From Cyprinodon diabolis (taxonomy: Eukaryota; Chordata; Actinopteri; Cyprinodontiformes; Cyprinodontidae): a stretch of 64,000 nucleotides of DNA. Numbering within the stretch: the stretch's first letter is position 1; each line of letters begins with the position of its first letter. The stretch spans positions 33,495,196-33,559,195 of the forward strand of contig CM060075.1 in assembly GCA_030533445.1 (NCBI GenBank). The letters are read 5' to 3'. The translations under genes were made by a program, and so were the position numbers. A model generated the notes under the pieces. It saw only the letters and a program-made list of their open reading frames with translations. It had not been told where the DNA came from and made no database searches. Below, one piece after another: positions 12,500 through 23,697 of this stretch.

Positions 12500-13670
12500 C
12501 TTTCTTTAGCAGCATATGTTTTACAAAAGGATCTGTCTATTAATGGCTGATAGCCTCCAGCCCGACTACGGTAAGGGTTAAGGCTGTGATCAAGTGTGAG
12601 TTTGCTAAAAACAACCACTCATACAGACACTGCGGCCAGCCAAGCTACAGCCCCAGCTTCAGAGATGATGCTCACCAGAACAGAAGTTCACAGTGGTTTA
12701 TACTCTTTCTGGGGGTTATAGGTCAAAACAAATTGTCCATGCGCACAAAGAGCCTATCTCATCCTTCAATAGCCCCTCTGTTCACTTTTTTTTTGTTTTG
12801 TTTTTTTTAATAACTACTGAAGCTAGCGTAAATTGGTGGATTATTTTATACTGAAATTCACCAGAACTCTCTCCTGTCTGTTTTCTGGCCTTATCTGTTT
12901 CTTGGCTTCTGAAATTCAGAAGCTTTATCTGAAGACTGCTGTGGGGTATGTTTAAACTTCCTTCATATGGAATCATTGCATTGAGCCGCAGGACTGCAGC
13001 AATTCTAAATTAAGTTCACAGACTGATTGTATTGGTTTGGGTCCTTGAGGTGTCTGCCCAGCAGTCACACCATAGTCAGACACCTGCAGTACCAATTCTA
13101 TATCTGTGTGTTGATGAGTGCAGACCAGGAATCAGAGTTGTAGTGACCAGGTCTGCAGCTTCCCTGCTGTTACCCACTCATTACTCCATCCAGACAGTGT
13201 TTTGCCCATTATTGAAATAAGTTAGAAAATAATCCTAAAGGAGTAAATCATGATAATCTAGTACAAATTAAAATGACTCCAATCGTACAAAAATTTCAAA
13301 CAATTAAAAGTGGTTTATATAGCAACATCACTTTCTTCCAGAAGCCTATTAGTTATTATCTGATTTGTGATAATGAAATTGATTTATATTGCCTTATTTA
13401 AACCTTGCTGCATCAAAAAGTTTATGTTAGACTACATGAGGCAACTCCCTCTAGCTATTCAAATTTCCTTATACCCAGAAATTCTGGACGATGAGAAGAA
13501 GCAGTAGCAACCTTTTGGTCTGATTTATTGATTAGTCCAAAGCCTGAACATCCAACCTTTAGTTTACCCCATCCAAATTGTAGAGCAACAAAACCTCTAC
13601 TGCTTGTAACCTTGTGTCATCCACCAGTTCCTCACTTTAAATTTTTAGATCCCTTTTAGACTTCCTATCT
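12500..13670. other. Unannotated sequence
   Basis: No gene or repeat that I can support, apart from a short T-rich tract near 12787-12808. Confidence 0.4.
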
Positions 13671-13673
13671 AAA

Positions 13674-13722
13674 TTGGCTTAACGCTAATTAGCTTAACGC
13701 TAAATTAGCTTAACGCTAATTA
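13674..13722. repeat. ~16-bp tandem repeat, three copies
   Basis: Unit of the form 'ttagcttaacgctaa', repeated three times with small changes. Confidence 0.85.
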
Positions 13723-13734
13723 TTAAAAGAGGAA

Positions 13735-14330
13735 GTCACAAGTTCATTATAGTGGGTAATTTTAACATTAATGCCGACATTGAAGTTGATAGCTTATATG
13801 CAGCCTCTAATGCTATTTTAAACTCATTTGACTTCTTTCAAAATGTGAGTAGTTCCACACATTCTCATCTTCATACATTGGACCTTGTGCTGACATATGG
13901 CATTGACTGTGAAGAAATAACACTATTTTCTTACAACCCTGTCCTATCTGACCACATTAGAGTAACCTACAAAATTACTTTAACAGAGTTTTCCTCCCTC
14001 AAAGGAATGTTTTATTTAAGCAGATCATTATCATATAATGCAGTAGGAAATTGAAAGAATCTCGTCCACTTTTTTATTTCCTCTTTATCACTAAACAATA
14101 CTGCATGGGGCAACCATTTCATTTATTTATCTAACTGTCCCCTCACAAATTATTGATAGGGTCACTAGATCCCTTTGTACTGCCTTAGACAATGTATGTC
14201 CTTTGAAAAAAACGAAGAAATAGAGGCTTGGTCCTTAGTTAAATACAGAGCTGTGTAATTGGAGGCAAAATGCTATGAAACTTGATAGAAAACGTCGCTC
14301 TACATGCCTATAGGAATCGATAGCTCCATT
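13735..14330 (+). pseudogene. LINE endonuclease-domain relic
   Basis: The frame 13752-14054 carries 'MGNFNINADIE', which matches the GDFN(I/L)H block of apurinic-type LINE endonucleases. It then has 'HTLDLVLTYGID' and 'PVLSDHIRVTY', where SDH is the catalytic Asp-His motif. Beyond the stop, other frames retain 'SLCTALDNVCPLKK', matching the region that follows the endonuclease in L2/CR1-type LINEs. The N-terminal endonuclease half and the reverse transcriptase are absent. It could be from the same broad clade as the piece at 4230-4970, but it is a separate truncated copy. Confidence 0.72.
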
Positions 14331-16669
14331 TCCCCTACTCCTAGCAGTAATTATGTTATGGGATTTTTTTTATGTTTTTGTAAGTAATCAAATTTAGGCT
14401 CAGCTAATATTTTATTCTTCTTTTTCAAGACTTTATAACAGAGGTGTTTATCAGTTCTAATGAATCACCTTTTTTCTGCACTACAAAAAGGAATTAGAGA
14501 CAAATGTAACTTAATTTACTGTATGATGATTTGATTAACCTCCTCCATTTGTGCACCTTGCAGCCGAGTCACCTACAAACAAAGTTAATTAACACTGAAC
14601 CCAGCTCTAATGAAACAGCTCTTGCCATTTATATTTGCCTGTAATTACACATGTATCTAAAATCAGTTAAAAGTCTCCTTTAAACTGAACATTTGTGTGC
14701 ATATTGCTAAGCTAAAAATTTCAATGAGAAATTGATTTTGAAACATTGAAAGCCTTTTTTTATTAAGGAACTTAATTTTCATTTTCAGTATTCCTTCCAT
14801 TTGCAGATGAGACCACGTCCTTTAAAATGATTTAATTTAGATTTTATTGTAGAAAAAAAAACAATAATACAGGTGGCAGCGACAATATCTTCAATTTTTA
14901 AAGACAGACCAAGGTTTGATATATTAAAATAGATTTGAGAGTAAAATAGGAAGAAAGGAGGAGATGGATTGATAGGGGCAAAATGATTCAAACCAGGTGA
15001 AATGTATCAAATTGGAGAAGATAAGTGGAGAATAAGAGAAATTGAGCTATTAAAAGAGGTGCATGGCTCAGAGAAGGAGAAAAGGGGAAGGGTAAGGGAG
15101 TATACTTGCACAGACTAAAGAGAGGAAGATGAATATATGTGCAGATGAACAGAAGGGAAGGGAGAGGATGAAGGATAGAAAGCTGGAAAAGAAGCAATGA
15201 AACAGACAGAAAAAGAGAGAGCAAGTAAGCAGGTGTGAGATTCATGGAGAGCACTTATCCCAGAATATATATGAATCTCAGGCAGGAAATGAGACAGATG
15301 GAGGGAAAAGGAGAAGACGAGAAATAGGAATAGATCAGCCAGGTTAGAATGACTCCTGCTAGGTGAAGTTTCCTCCCAAAGTTTGTCAGTAATGGTGATG
15401 GATGTGAAAGAAGAGGGTGGAGGAGCCATTGTGGTGACGGATGGAGGTGGAGGTGGTGCCGAAGGTGGACGGTGAGAAGTGCCTCCATCATCTCCAGCTC
15501 CTGTAATAGCTCTTCATCAGAGCTTTCCAGAACCAATGTGACTCAGCCTAATTGTAGCGCCTTGGAGCAACACATCATTTTCCCTCTAATTGCAGAGAAG
15601 CAGAGACGGAGGTTATTCAGAGATGCTGCAGGGGTTGGACTGAGGCAGCTGTACTCGCATAAAGAAGAGTGGCACATGCTTACCCAATGCCTGTACTCGC
15701 TGACCTTTGCATGGCTGCATCTCCTGCTGTGAGACAGCACAGCTTGTCCAGAGTTATATTTAGCTGACAGGTGAGATGTGTGTGCATGGTAGCTTGTATT
15801 TGTCCGTGTGTGCTGCTTAATGGACCCTCTGAATAGTGAAAACGGTGCTACCACTCCGAACTGAAGGGTGGGAGAGACTGCAGGAAATAGAACTCTGCTT
15901 ATCTGACTGCTGGCTTTTCTGTTTTATAGAACAGAAACAACAATTGGACTCGTACTTTGTATACCCAATCAATCCATGAACATTTTACAACATTAGAAAC
16001 ACATACTTCTGTCCAATTGCTTGTGACATTATGTGGAAAATATAGTTGTGCATTTGTACACATCACAGTTTACTTCAATGCAAGTTTGTTTGTAGTTCAA
16101 AGATATTTTGAAATATATCATAGTTCACGTGTATATTTTAACTTTAGTATGCTGATGTTTTGCAAAGGTTTATTAGAGAACAATAGTGAATAAACAGCAT
16201 CAGGAAGACCAAGAAACAAACCAGACAGGTCTGGGATGAAGATGTGGCAAAGTTAGGATATAAAACGACATCTCAAGTCTTGAGCACTGATTGATATTTA
16301 ATTTTATTCATTAGAAAAAATGCTTTGTTTATCATAAATGGAAACAAATTTTTTATTTAATGAGTTTCTATATACGATTGGTGATGCCCTGAAGGATTTC
16401 CAATAGCTTATGGTGGTTACTAGAGAAACCTCTGACTCAAAACACTTTTGTTGTATGACAGTCTCATTAAGGATGCTCAGGATGGACCATAATGTTCCTA
16501 CCTTTGTAAAAAAAACATTTGTTAAATAATCCAGAGTTTTTAGAACAGTTCCCAGATCAGAGCCAAATTTTCCTAACCAGGTTTTTGAGCATCTTAGAGT
16601 TAATTGTGCTGATGCTTTTAACCCAAAAGATAAAAGAGAAAAGATTGTTCTCTCCACAACTAGTACTCG
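14331..16669. other. Unannotated; purine-rich tract and an ambiguous exon-like segment
   Basis: No gene that I can defend. 15000-15330 is purine-rich on the plus strand. 15350-15545 has two overlapping minus-strand frames of ordinary protein-like composition (one acidic, 'ESSDEELLQELEMME'; one proline-rich), discussed as a finding. The remainder is unremarkable. Confidence 0.4.
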
Positions 16670-16845
16670 TTGTTCTCTGCTTCATCAGGGACTGGGTCAA
16701 GGGAGCAACTGTGTCAGCAAGGACCTCCAGAATTCCCTTTCCCCAGAGAATTCCTTCAGCTCTGCTTGAGGAAATCTGAGGTGATCCTAGGCTAGCTGAG
16801 AGACATAATACTTCCAGTATGTCCCGGGTCATCCCCTGTGCCTCA
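16670..16845 (-). pseudogene. LINE 3'-end relic
   Basis: Reverse complement shows the C-terminal tail of a common fish LINE: 'TRDILEVLCLSASLG', then a diverged PEELEEV block, then a diverged EREVWASLLRLLPP block. It is the same family as the plus-strand copy at 27850-28275. Only the tail remains and the end next to 16845 is truncated. Confidence 0.65.
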
Positions 16846-16861
16846 ACAGAATTTATACACT

Positions 16862-18335
16862 CTTGAAAAGTCACACTTATTCACCACCAAACGTTGTGAA
16901 ATGAATAGAAAATAGAGTCAAGATATTGACGAGGTTAAAAATGATATGTATTTGAAAAAACATTTTTTTTTTTTTTTTACATCAAACTTTGCTTTCGTCA
17001 AAGAATCCTCCATTTGCAGCAATTACACCATTGCAGACCGTTGGCCCTCTAGCTGTTAATTTGTTGAGGTAATCTGGAGAAATTGCACCCCACGCTTCCA
17101 GAAGCTGCTCCCACAAGTTGGATTGGTTGAATGGGCACTTCTTGCGTACTATACGGTCAAGCTCCTCCCACAACAGCTCAATGGGGTTCAGGTCTGGTGA
17201 CTGCGCTGGCCACTCCGTTACTGATAGAATACCAGCTGCCTGCTTCTGCTCTAAATAGTTCTTGCACAATTTGGAGGTGTGGTTAGGATCATTGTCCTGT
17301 TGTAGGATGAAATTGGCTACAATCAAGAGCTGTCCACTGGGTATGGCATGGCGTTGCAAAATGGAGTGATAACCTTCCTTATTCAGAATCCCTTTTACCC
17401 TGTACACATCTCCCACCTTACCAGCATCGAAGCAACCCCAGACCATCACATTACCTCCACCATGCTTAACAGATGGCTTCAGGCATTCTTCCAGCATCTT
17501 TTCATTTGTTCTGCATCTCACAAACATTCTTCTTTGTGATCCTAACACTTTAAACTTGGATTCATCCATCCACAACACTTTTTTCCAGTGTTCCTCTGTC
17601 CAATGTCTGTGCTCTTTTGCCCATCTTAATCTTTTCCTTTTATTGGCCAGTCTCAGATATGGCTTTTTCTTTGCCACTCTGCCCTATAGCCCAGAATCCT
17701 GCGTCCGCCTCTTCACTGTAGATGTTGACACTGGTGTTTTGCAGGTACTATTTAATGAAGATGCTAGTTAGGGACCTGTGAGGCGTCTGTTTCTCAAACT
17801 AGAGACTCTAATGTACTTATCTTTTTGCTCAGTTGTGCAACACGGCCTCCCACTTCTTTTTCTACTCTGGTTAGAGCCTGTTTGTGCTATCCTCTGAAGG
17901 GAACAGTACACACCATTGTAGAAAATCTTCAATTTCTTAGCAATTTCTCGCATGGAATAGCCTTCATTTCTAAGAACAAGAATAGACTGTGGAGTTTCAG
18001 ATGAAAGTTATCTTTTTCTGGCCATTTTGAGCGTTTAATTGACCCCACAAATGTGATGCTCCAGAAACTCAATCTGCTCAAAGGAAGATCAATTTTGTAG
18101 CTTCTGTAACAAGCTAAATTGTTTTCAGATGTGTAAACATGATTGCACAAGGGTTTTCTAATCATCAATTAGCCCTCTGAGCCAATGAGCAAACACATTG
18201 TACCATTAGAACACTGGAGTGATAGTTGCTGGAAATAGGCCTCTATACACCTATGTAGATATTGTACCAAAAACCAGACATTTGCAGCTAGAATAGTCAT
18301 TTATCACATTAGCAATGTATAGAGTGTATTTCTTT
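16862..18335 (-). mobile_element. Tc1-superfamily transposon, DD38E-type, decayed
   Basis: A near full-length coding section of a fish Tc1-like element in minus orientation, including 5' leader sequence up to about 18335 and trailing sequence down to about 16862. The outer terminal inverted repeats are missing or too diverged to define, so the limits are approximate. The transposase inside has 38 residues between its second Asp and the Glu. That is the spacing reported for the DD38E ('Intruder'-like) family rather than the DD34E of classical Tc1. The copy is disabled. Confidence 0.75.
16982..18025 (-). pseudogene. Tc1-like transposase (DD38E), disrupted
   Basis: A DDE transposase of the Tc1 group, which cuts at the inverted repeats and inserts at TA. 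The catalytic half (17677-16982) is open. It contains Asp in LWMDESKF, Asp in LQQDNDPNH and Glu in SPDLNPIELLW, so all three metal-binding residues remain. A second open piece (17953-17768) carries the helix-turn-helix part (MREIAKKLKI) and a GRPCC hook. The likely initiator at 18025 is followed by a stop at codon 6 (18010-18008). There is also a frame change near 17770 and a stop at 17686-17684. The protein cannot be made in one piece. Length and order otherwise fit a ~340-aa Tc1 transposase. Confidence 0.85.
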
Positions 18336-18535
18336 AAAGTTAGGTTTTATTTACCTCACGGGTTTGCCTTGTGAATTGGTTTGAAAACATTCCAATCTCT
18401 CTAAATTAGTGAAAAGCGAAACTGATCATTGATCAAATCCTTCAAGATAAACTTTGCTTCTAAAACACAAAATCCATCTTAAACTCTAATATGGTTTTCA
18501 ACCATGTTATCCTTTCCTCTTTGTACATAAATAGT

Positions 18536-20098
18536 ACAAAAACCAAAACCAGAAAAGTTGGCACGTGGTGTAAATCGTAAATTAAAACAGAATACAATGA
18601 CTTGCAAATTATTTTCAACCTATATTCAACTGAATACATTGTTAATTTTTGCAAATATTAGCTCATTTGGAATTTGATGCCTGTAACATTTTTCAAAAAA
18701 GCTGGCACAAGTGACAAAGAAGACTGAGAAATTTGAGGAATGGTCATCAAACACTTATTTGGAATATCCCACAGGTGAACATGCAAATTGGGAACAGGTG
18801 GGTGCCATGATTGGGTATAAAAGCAGCTTCCTTGAAATGCTCATTGTCATACACAAACAAGGATGGGGTGAGGGTCACCACTTTGTGAACAAATGCGTGG
18901 GCAAACTGTCGAGCAGTTCAAGAACAACATTTCTCAATGAGCTATTGCAAGGAATTTAGGAATTTCACCATCTACGGTCCGTAATATCATCAAAAGGTTC
19001 AGATAATCTGGAGAAATCACTACACGTAAGGGGCAAGGCAGAAAACCAACATTGAATGCCCATGACCTTTGATCCCTAGGGCGGTACTCCATCAACAACC
19101 GACATCAGTGTGTAAATGATATCACCACATGGGCTCAGGAATACTTCAGAAAACCACTGTCAGTAACTACAGTTCGTCGCTACATCTGTAAGTGCCAGTT
19201 AAAGCTCTATTATGCAAAGTAAAAGCAATTTATCAACAAGATCCAGAAACGCAGTTTGTTTTGCTGGGCCAGAGCTCCTCTAAGTTGGATTGATGCAACG
19301 TGGAAAAGTGTTCTGTGGTCTGATTAGTCCATATTTCAAACTGTTTTTGGAAACTATGGCCTCCGGACCAAAGAGGACAAGAACCATCCGGACTGTTATA
19401 GGCACAAAGTTCAAAAGCCAGCATCTTTGATGGTATGGGGGTGCATTAGTGCCCAAGGCATGGGTAACTTACACATCTGTGAAGGCACCATTAATGCTGA
19501 AAGGCACATACAGGTTTTGGAGCAACATATGCTGCCATCCAAGCAACGTCTTTTTTATGGACGCCCCTGCTAATTTTCACAAGACAATGCCAAGCCACAT
19601 TCTGCACGTGTTACAACAGTGTGGATTCATAGCAAAAGAGTGCAGGTACTCCCCTGGCCTGCCTGTGGTCCAGACCTCTCCCCCATTGAAAATGTGTGGC
19701 GCATTATGAAACGTAAAATACGACAACAGAGACCCCGGACTGTTGAACAACTTAAGCTGTACATCAAGCAAGAATGGGGAAGAATTCCACCTGAAAAGCT
19801 TCAAAAATTGGTCTCCTCAGTTCCCAAACGTTTACTGAAGGTTGTTAAAAGGAAAGGCGATGCAACACAGTGGTAAAAATGCCCCTGCGCCCAATTTTTT
19901 GCAATGTGTTGCTGCCATTAAATTCTGAGTTAATGGTTTTTTGCAAAACAACATGAATTTTCTCAGTTCGAAAATTAAATATATTGTCTTTGCATTTTAT
20001 TCAGCTGAATATGGGTTGAAAAAGATTTGCAAGTCATTGTATTCTGTTTTTATTTTGGATTTATATAACATGCCAACTTTTCTGGTTTTGGGTTTGTA
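18536..20098 (+). mobile_element. Tc1/mariner-like transposon with long TIRs, decayed
   Basis: Inverted terminal repeats begin 'caaaaaccaaaaccagaaaa' on the left and, in reverse complement, 'caaacccaaaaccagaaaag' on the right, and remain alignable for roughly 100 bp. TA dinucleotides at 18536-18537 and 20097-20098 are the target duplication expected for the superfamily. The uninterrupted paralogue near 48838 supports these ends. The interior holds a broken transposase. Confidence 0.88.
18955..19876 (+). pseudogene. Tc1-like transposase (DD34E), many breaks
   Basis: Protein similarity runs through several frames. The last piece (from about 19574 to 19876) is open. It shows the second catalytic Asp in QDNAKPHSA (19583-19585), WPACGPDLSPIENVW with the catalytic Glu, and a C-terminal tail ending GDATQW. 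There are 34 residues between that Asp and the Glu, the classical Tc1 spacing. The first Asp block reads WSD then a TAG stop near 19324, followed by SIF. Several other stops and shifts make it non-functional. The segment before 18955 (18711-18959) is probably a degraded N-terminal or leader part. Confidence 0.82.
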
Positions 20099-20319
20099 GT
20101 TTAGTTTAGTTTGGTTCAATTTCACTAGCTTTTAGTCTAGAGTTTTTAACTGAAATATGTTTGACTTGGAGCTGATTAATTTCTGTTAATAAACTCTAAT
20201 GTTTTTGAACAGAAGTTGTGAATTTATTCCATGTACGGGCAGAATTATATATTTTACCATGATTTGAGCTTGATTCACACTTTCATTTGCTATGCTAACA
20301 CACAGGGCTGTGTGTTTGG

Positions 20320-20320
20320 T

Positions 20321-20392
<72 letters not shown>

Positions 20393-20394
20393 TC
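20320..20394. repeat. (TTTC)n microsatellite
   Basis: About 18 units, lying immediately 5' of the LINE leader. Open frames FFLSFFLS and KKERKKER in it are artefacts. Confidence 0.98.
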
Positions 20395-23130
20395 GCACTG
20401 CATGCTGGAGGTTGGTGGAGGAGCGTGTGGTGAGTGGACTGAGAGATTGAGAACTTCTAACTTTGCTTTTTTCACCTCTTTTGGTAATTGTATGGGTATT
20501 GTTCTTTAAATACTGTGGTTGTGGAGTGAGATTGAGTGTATTTGATTACTTTTTTGTTGGTTGTTCCGGCATTTTGGGCCTTTTTGGCTCAAAATGCCGG
20601 AAATGAATTTCACCAAATTAATGAGACAACATGGGTTGAAGATCATACCCAATAGTCCCACTCTGACAGTGGAGGAATGTAGTTTAGCGGTGGGAGAAGT
20701 TGTAGGCTGTAGCAGCATAAAATCCGCTACTCGGATGAACAGCGCTGTGGTTATTTTTGTTGACAGCGTGGAGAAGGCAAACAAAGTGATCGAAAAAGGC
20801 ACTGTTGTCAATTACGTTTTTTTGTCTGTTTCTCCATTGAGTAATCCAGCTAAAAAAGTCTTGATTGCGAATATTCCTCCCTTCATTAGTGATGATTTGT
20901 TAGTGAGAGAGTTGTCGCGTCATGGGAAAATTGTTTCCGCGATCAGGAAATTACCATCGGGTTGCAAATCACCGCAGTTAAAACACGTCGTTTCACACAG
21001 GAAACAGGTTCTAATGATCTTGAATAAAAAGGATGAAGATCTGAATTTTGTTCTCAATGTGCGAGTAGATGGTTTTGATTACGCCATTTACGTAAACTCG
21101 GGTACTTTGGTGTGTTTCGGTTGTGGTGAAATTGGTCACTTAGTTCGAGCGTGTCCGGGGAAAAAATCTTATCCTGATGATTCTCAAAATCAGAATAAAG
21201 AAGGCGAACATTTGACGAATCAAACTGAAGATTCAGATTTGAGGAATGCGGAGTCCAAAAAAACAGAAGGGCAAATATCTGAGAAAAATGTCCGCAGCGA
21301 AAGGGAAGTGCAGGAGATATATGTGTTAGAGGATGGAGAACAGACCTTGGAAAGTCAAACTGTAAATGATTCACAAGAAAAGCAAGAAAACAGCAGTGAG
21401 GAGGGACAGAGTCAGAGTTTGCTAAAGTCTCCTCTTGAAAAAACAGACACTGAGATTGAGGGTTCTAGTCAGACCATGGAGGAAGATGTTTGGGAACTTG
21501 CCAAGAAAACGAAATTTTCTGAAGGCTCTATTGTTTCTCAAATTGAAAATGATGACAGAGATACAGAATTGGAATGTTCAGAAAAAATTCTGGAATCAGA
21601 AAGTAATTTGGATGAGGAAGAGGAGGGGGACGGTGAAGATGAAGGCTGGACAGAAGACAGTTTAGCCTCATCTAGCAGATCCCTAACACCGGCTCAACGA
21701 AAGAAAGGTTATGGTGTATTAGATGTTAAAAAGTTTTTAAAAGTAACTAAGAATATGAAGAATGTGAAAGTAGAGGATTTTTTTCCTGACAAGAAACTTT
21801 TCTTCATGTATGTGGGATCTCAGTTGAAAAAAAAAGGGAAAAGGAGGATATAATGATAAAGAAGTCTACCGGTTAAATAAATTGATTGGAAAAATCAAGC
21901 AAGAATTCAACAACAATGATGAATCAGAGGTTTAAATGTCTGTGTTATCTCTTAGTGTTTTTTCTTTCATCTTTGACAAAAATGAGTCATTTCAGAGTTT
22001 CCACATTAAATTTAAATGGAGCCAGAGATGTCAAGAAGAGAATTATTGTTTTTGAGTTAATGAATTTAAAACATATAAATATGTTAATGGTACAAGAAAC
22101 ACATAGTGACTCTTTAAATGAAATAGATTGGAGGAGGGAGTGGGGAGGAGAAATTATTTTGAGCCATTTAAACCAAGCCAGTGGGGGAGTTGCAATTTTG
22201 TTTTCGAAGATTTTTCTTCCAGTGTCTTATCATTTTGAGGAAGTAGTCAAGGGTAGATTAATGGTGGTGAAAGCAAAATATGAGTGTTTTAATATTGTTT
22301 TTGTAAATGTTTATGCCCCCAATACAAGAGTGGGGAGAATTCATTTGTTACATGAAATTGAAGATGTATTGTCTAAGTGTGATACGGATGATTTTCTTTT
22401 TTTGGGTGGGGATTTTAACTGTACAGAGAATGATCAGTTGGACAGGAATCATTTTGAGCCTCATCCAGCCTCAACAATGTTTTTAAAGCATTTGGTTGAT
22501 TTATTTTCATTGGTTGATATTTGGAGAGAAATGCATGGTCATGAAATACAGTATACATGAACTAGAAACACAGATGCTTCTTTTTCTGCAGCTAGGTTAG
22601 ACAGGATATATAGTTTTAGACATAATTTTGGAATTTTTCAAAACTGTAGTATCCATCCTGTAAGTTTTTCAGACCCTGCTTTGGTTTCCTGCAATGCATT
22701 TATTGCCAATATTAAACATAAATCAGCGTATTGGCATTTTAACACTGCTTTGTTGTTAGATTCACATTTTAGAGATGTGTTTGTCCCTTTTTGGAAAATG
22801 CATAAAACTAGAAAAGATGACTTTGCGTCTTTAAGACAGTGGTGGGATCGGGGGAAAATTGAAATTAAAGAATTGTGTCAACAGTACACGGTCAATGTTT
22901 CGTCGAATTTAACCAAGTCTATTAGAGATCTGGAGATAGAGATAGTTGAGTTGCAGGTTTCTGCACACTCCACAGGAAATCGAGGTGATTTGGAGAACCT
23001 CAATTTGAAAAAGGCCGCTTTGGCTGATTTGCTAGGCTCGAGAACCCAAGGAGCAATGGTTCGATGCAGATTTCAGAAAGTCGCCTTAATGGACGCACCG
23101 ACAAAGTTTTTCTTCTCTTTGGAAAAAAAG
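20395..23130 (+). mobile_element. L1/Tx1-type LINE, 3'-truncated
   Basis: A non-LTR retrotransposon in plus orientation. It has a leader (20395-20593), ORF1 (20594-21853), a short spacer, and an ORF2 that begins with an apurinic-type endonuclease. Similarity ends near 23130, before any reverse transcriptase. Losing the 3' part is opposite to the usual 5' truncation of LINEs, so the loss probably followed a later deletion or insertion at 23155. The ORF1 architecture with a CCHC knuckle after an RNA-binding-like region, and the EN type, resemble Tx1-group L1 elements of fish and frogs. Confidence 0.8.
20594..21853 (+). CDS. LINE ORF1 protein (nucleic-acid binding, CCHC)
   Basis: The open frame gives 419 aa from the ATG at 20594. 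The frame is open a little further upstream, but only a non-ATG codon would start it. Residues about 10-160 form two units resembling RNA-binding folds (KVLIANIPPFISDDLL, ELSRHGKIVSAIRK). A zinc knuckle, CFGCGEIGHLVRAC (CX2CX4HX4C), sits at about residues 174-187. The rest is a long acidic, Glu/Ser/Gln-rich low-complexity tail ending in a basic KKKGKRR. Such proteins coat LINE RNA and act as chaperones during target-primed reverse transcription. ORF2 follows after about 130 bp. ORF1 has no visible disabling mutation, unlike ORF2. Confidence 0.8.
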   Translation: MPEMNFTKLMRQHGLKIIPNSPTLTVEECSLAVGEVVGCSSIKSATRMNSAVVIFVDSVEKANKVIEKGTVVNYVFLSVSPLSNPAKKVLIANIPPFISDDLLVRELSRHGKIVSAIRKLPSGCKSPQLKHVVSHRKQVLMILNKKDEDLNFVLNVRVDGFDYAIYVNSGTLVCFGCGEIGHLVRACPGKKSYPDDSQNQNKEGEHLTNQTEDSDLRNAESKKTEGQISEKNVRSEREVQEIYVLEDGEQTLESQTVNDSQEKQENSSEEGQSQSLLKSPLEKTDTEIEGSSQTMEEDVWELAKKTKFSEGSIVSQIENDDRDTELECSEKILESESNLDEEEEGDGEDEGWTEDSLASSSRSLTPAQRKKGYGVLDVKKFLKVTKNMKNVKVEDFFPDKKLFFMYVGSQLKKKGKRRI

Positions 23131-23160
23131 CAAGGACCCTATGGCTGTCTGTGCCTATAG
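21982..23160 (+). pseudogene. LINE ORF2, endonuclease part, inactivated
   Basis: Starting at the ATG of MSHFRVSTLNLNG, the frame encodes an apurinic/apyrimidinic-type endonuclease. Visible motifs are STLNLNGARD (Asn), VQETHSD (Glu), VFVNVYAPN (Tyr) and FLGGDFNCTEND (Asp/Asn). A TGA at 22558-22560 interrupts the domain, where a Trp codon is expected. The frame then continues, uninterrupted, to 23160. The SDH catalytic motif reads SDP (22669-22677), so the final His is lost as well. The part after the endonuclease ends at FFFSLEKKQG and no reverse transcriptase follows. The frame is also open upstream to 21886. Confidence 0.82.
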
Positions 23161-23697
23161 GGCCCTCTGAATTGAGAAGGCAACACATAAAACAGTTCCA
23201 CTATACAGATACAGAAATTTTTATTGAAATAGATTATTGTATACATACACTATTTGTTCTGTTTAGTCCCTCTTCTTTCTTGTCCCTTTTCTTGTTGTTT
23301 TCGTCTCTATGGTTTTTTACTCAGCTGACTTTTCATGCTGTCTCAAAAGGAATTAACAGTTTTTTCCAATCAATAAGGTCAATTAGTTTATTGCTCCTTC
23401 AAGTGCTTCCAAAAAGGTGACAGCAAAAGTAAATAACCTAGTCCTTCTTTTCACTGTAGACAAGCCATGATCTGCTTATCTGTTCTCCATTTTTCATTTT
23501 TATGAAATAATAGCTGCATAAATCATGATGCAGACAATATAGAGGAGAGCAAGAGCCGGGGTTACCGATAAACTTGCTCTGGAGAGGAGAGTTCCCTGCT
23601 TTTATATGTTATCGCCAAAGTCTCCAGTAACAGAAAAAAGTTGCTAGATTTGGCACTAGGTGCTTTTTAAAAAAAAAAAAAAAAAAGGGCTATAGGG
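23155..23697. mobile_element. Possible poly(A)-tailed insertion flanked by 8-bp repeats
   Basis: The 8-bp word ctataggg occurs at 23155-23162 and again at 23690-23697. An 18-base A run (23669-23686) sits just before the second copy. A poly(A) end next to a short direct repeat is the layout of a retroposed sequence. The 0.5-kb insert has no recognisable gene and no clear polyadenylation signal, so chance is possible. Confidence 0.4.

Larger units (their letters stand above)
18336..20318 (-). repeat. Repeat family B, inverted copy split by a transposon
   Basis: Sequence at 18336-18535 and 20099-20318, read in reverse complement, aligns collinearly by eye with 48600-49025. The copy is cut between these two pieces by the TA-flanked element 18536-20098. 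Shared stretches include 'ggaatgttttcaaaccaatt' and 'gctcaaatcatggt'. The element class is unknown; no coding sequence is evident. Confidence 0.75.
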
